Shown here in pieces: positions 21,421 to 22,494 of a DNA stretch of 22,494 nucleotides. Location: contig CANMGM010000003.1 of assembly GCA_947497195.1 (NCBI GenBank), positions 1 through 22,494 on the forward strand, given 5' to 3'. Numbering within the stretch: the first letter of the stretch is position 1; every line of letters begins with the position of its first letter. Under the pieces are notes generated by a model. It saw nothing but the letters and a program-made list of their open reading frames with translations, had not been told where the DNA came from and made no database searches. The DNA comes from Bacteroidota bacterium. Lineage in GTDB: Bacteria; Bacteroidota; Bacteroidia; M30B66. The position numbers were made by a program, and so were the translations under genes.

Positions 21421-21428
21421 TATGTTTG
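21421..21428 (+). promoter_or_regulatory. Possible -7 box of the PadR gene (leaderless start)
   Basis: TATGTTTG fits TAnnTTTG exactly. No TTG lies 19 nt upstream; the nearest candidate is TTTA at 21397-21400. Transcription would start about 21433, on the start codon itself, so the mRNA would be leaderless or nearly so. Confidence 0.4.
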
Positions 21429-21432
21429 AGTT

Positions 21433-21777
21433 ATGAATCAGCACGAATTTATAAAAGGCACCTTGAGTACAATTGTACTTAGGCTCTTATCGGATAAGGG
21501 GCCAATGTATGGATACGAGATAACACGAGAGGTTCGCCAACGAAGCGGTGAAAAAATTCTCCTTAAAGAAGGCTCTCTTTATCCTGCCCTTCGCAAGATG
21601 CTATCTGATGGCATATTGTATACCTATACCGAAACAGTCGAAAATCGGACTCGTGTTTATTATGCGGTAACCGACTCCGGTAAAGTTCGGGAGGCAGAAC
21701 AAACTACTGCTCTGTTGAACTTTATTTCCATAGTTGAGGAATTGTTAAATCCACCAACACAAAGCGGATATGCCTAA
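21433..21777 (+). CDS. PadR-family transcriptional regulator
   Basis: The 114 residues are a compact winged-helix PadR protein: N-terminal helix with Leu-Arg-Leu-Leu-Ser (16-20), Gly-Pro-Met-Tyr-Gly-Tyr-Glu-Ile (23-30), the recognition region with Glu-Gly-Ser-Leu-Tyr-Pro-Ala-Leu (46-53), the wing around 60-80 ending Tyr-Tyr-Ala-Val-Thr-Asp-Ser-Gly, and one C-terminal helix for dimerisation. Proteins of this family usually repress an adjacent operon and often themselves; the ligand cannot be read from sequence. The stop lies inside the next gene (8-nt overlap), so the regulator and the membrane protein are made together. The start follows a -7-like box at once and leaves no room for a ribosome-binding site. 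Confidence 0.92.
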   Translation: MNQHEFIKGTLSTIVLRLLSDKGPMYGYEITREVRQRSGEKILLKEGSLYPALRKMLSDGILYTYTETVENRTRVYYAVTDSGKVREAEQTTALLNFISIVEELLNPPTQSGYA

Positions 21778-22384
21778 TTTAACTGCAGAGCAAACAAAAA
21801 AAATTGAAATGCAAATTCACGGTGCGATTAAAGACACGCAGCTTCGCGCAGAGCTTACTGACCACGTTTGTTGTGCTGTAGAGCAAGGCTTGCGCGAAGG
21901 ACTTCATTTCGAAAAGGCTCTTATCGGTGCTATGAATGACTTAGACCCGTGTGGTGTAGCAGCAATTGAACAAGAACTTCTTTTTTTACTAACCCTTCAA
22001 ATACCAATCATTATGAAAAAGTTGCTTTACGGCTGCGGATTCATCGCAGCAACAGGAATCGCCTCAGGGCTTTTATTTCGGCAGTTTCTTTGGCCCGGAA
22101 GTGCTGTACTAATGTTTGTAGGTTGTACCGCGTTATTCGCGGCCATGCTTACACTGATTTACCAGCTCTTTAAGTTTCCAGGGATTATGCCGATGCAATC
22201 TCGAATCCGCCTTATTGCAGGTGCTATGAGCGGGCTTTTAATTGCCAGCGGTACAATTTTCAAAATTCAAAGCTTTCCAACTGCTAATATCCAGGTTGGA
22301 TTGGGAATGGCAGTTCTTATTGTAGTGTTTATTCCACTGTTTTTTTGGGAGCTCTACCAGCGCGAGTTGCACAATTCACATTAA
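21770..22384 (+). CDS. PadR-associated four-helix membrane protein with internal repeat; function unknown
   Basis: I do not recognise a characterised family for the whole 204-residue protein. Residues 1-75 look cytoplasmic and helical, with Leu-Arg-Ala-Glu-Leu-Thr-Asp-His followed by an amphipathic run, like the small prefix domain seen on membrane proteins paired with PadR regulators. Four hydrophobic segments follow at about 84-103, 110-132, 146-164 and 173-193. Two segments match each other: 98-118 and 159-179 share Ala-Ser-Gly, then Phe, Arg/Lys, three residues, an aromatic and Pro, then Gly, so the membrane part looks like a duplicated helical hairpin. The Gly-x-x-Phe-Lys-x-x-x-aromatic-Pro pattern recalls Bacteroidota GldL-like hairpins (weak, inference). 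Its start lies inside the PadR gene. Confidence 0.88.
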   Translation: MPNLTAEQTKKIEMQIHGAIKDTQLRAELTDHVCCAVEQGLREGLHFEKALIGAMNDLDPCGVAAIEQELLFLLTLQIPIIMKKLLYGCGFIAATGIASGLLFRQFLWPGSAVLMFVGCTALFAAMLTLIYQLFKFPGIMPMQSRIRLIAGAMSGLLIASGTIFKIQSFPTANIQVGLGMAVLIVVFIPLFFWELYQRELHNSH

Positions 22385-22409
22385 ATTAATCGTATAGTTT
22401 CGATACACT

Positions 22410-22449
22410 TCAGGAGCAGCGAGGTTACGAAACCTTTCGTTGCTCCTGA
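22410..22449 (+). terminator. Long hairpin after the PadR operon, probable terminator
   Basis: TCAGGAGCA (22410-22418) pairs with TGCTCCTGA (22441-22449), and the stem continues through a G-U pair, CGA/TCG and GGTT/AACC across a 2-nt bulge to a 4-nt loop (about 17 pairs in all). It begins 26 nt after the stop codon. The sequence after it (plus strand) is AT-rich but lacks a solid T-run, so termination strength is uncertain. If the reverse-strand frame at 22451 is a real gene, the hairpin would serve both converging genes. Confidence 0.6.
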
Positions 22450-22450
22450 T

Positions 22451-22494
22451 TTAGTGATAATATTTGCCGAATAGTTCGCGCATCGAGAGGCTTA
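22451..22494 (-). CDS. Possible C-terminal end of a convergent gene, cut by the window edge
   Basis: The minus strand reads an open frame from the right edge to a TAA at 22453-22451, giving 14 codons that end Met-Arg-Glu-Leu-Phe-Gly-Lys-Tyr-Tyr-His. The composition looks protein-like, and the stop lies 1 nt before the long hairpin, as expected for a gene end. The piece is too short to name a family and may be chance. Confidence 0.4.
   Translation of the reverse strand, partial: SLSMRELFGKYYH

Larger units (their letters stand above)
21200..21432. other. AT-rich intergenic region between divergent rpsL and PadR genes
   Basis: The full gap between rpsL and the PadR gene is 329 nt (21104-21432). 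Apart from the rpsL leader and promoter it is very AT-rich, with no open frame I would call a gene. It contains the A-tracts upstream of the rpsL promoter, a small repeat CGGTA/TACCG (21221-21225 and 21234-21238) that I do not interpret, and the palindrome and -7-like box before the PadR gene. Confidence 0.7.

Overview
The window comes from a member of the Bacteroidota, probably a Flavobacteriales-like lineage (family-level placement is uncertain). The evidence is the gene order rpsL-rpsG-fusA-rpsJ with no tuf between fusA and rpsJ, the rplQ-carA-eno linkage, AT-rich gaps with little Shine-Dalgarno character, the tails on S3 and L17, and two clear matches to the Bacteroidota promoter form (TTG, 19 nt, TAnnTTTG). 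Nearly all of it is the str-S10-spc-alpha ribosomal supercluster, on the minus strand and transcribed from high to low coordinates.

Layout, in the direction of minus-strand transcription: (1) Str-S10 unit, 21103 down to 13773, 11 genes: rpsL, rpsG, fusA, rpsJ, rplC, rplD, rplW, rplB, rpsS, rplV, rpsC. It starts at a promoter at 21170-21199 and ends at a strong intrinsic terminator at 13724-13753. (2) Spc-alpha unit, 13559 down to 2940, 22 genes: rplP, rpmC, rpsQ, rplN, rplX, rplE, rpsN, rpsH, rplF, rplR, rpsE, rpmD, rplO, secY, map, infA, rpmJ, rpsM, rpsK, rpsD, rpoA, rplQ. Its own promoter at 13635-13664 closely matches the rpsL promoter, and a structured leader RNA precedes rplP. It ends at a hairpin and U-tract at 2881-2915. 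(3) carA (small subunit of carbamoyl-phosphate synthase) and eno (enolase) follow on the same strand. The eno stop overlaps, in ATGA form, the start of a partial AT-rich integral membrane protein gene that runs off the left edge. (4) On the right, divergent from rpsL, a PadR-type regulator overlaps a four-helix membrane protein gene by 8 nt. A long hairpin follows, and the right edge may hold the last codons of a convergent gene.

The genes encode the core of translation (ribosomal proteins, EF-G, IF-1), protein export (SecY), N-terminal maturation (methionine aminopeptidase) and transcription (RNA polymerase alpha), plus one enzyme each of pyrimidine/arginine supply and glycolysis. I see no mobile elements, CRISPR arrays, rRNA or tRNA genes, and no pseudogenes. 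Most of the window is conserved housekeeping DNA. The parts worth a second look are the twin promoters with hairpin leaders, the terminator that splits S10 from spc, the terminator directly before carA, the eno-coupled membrane protein, and the PadR/membrane-protein pair, whose membrane protein carries an internal repeat.
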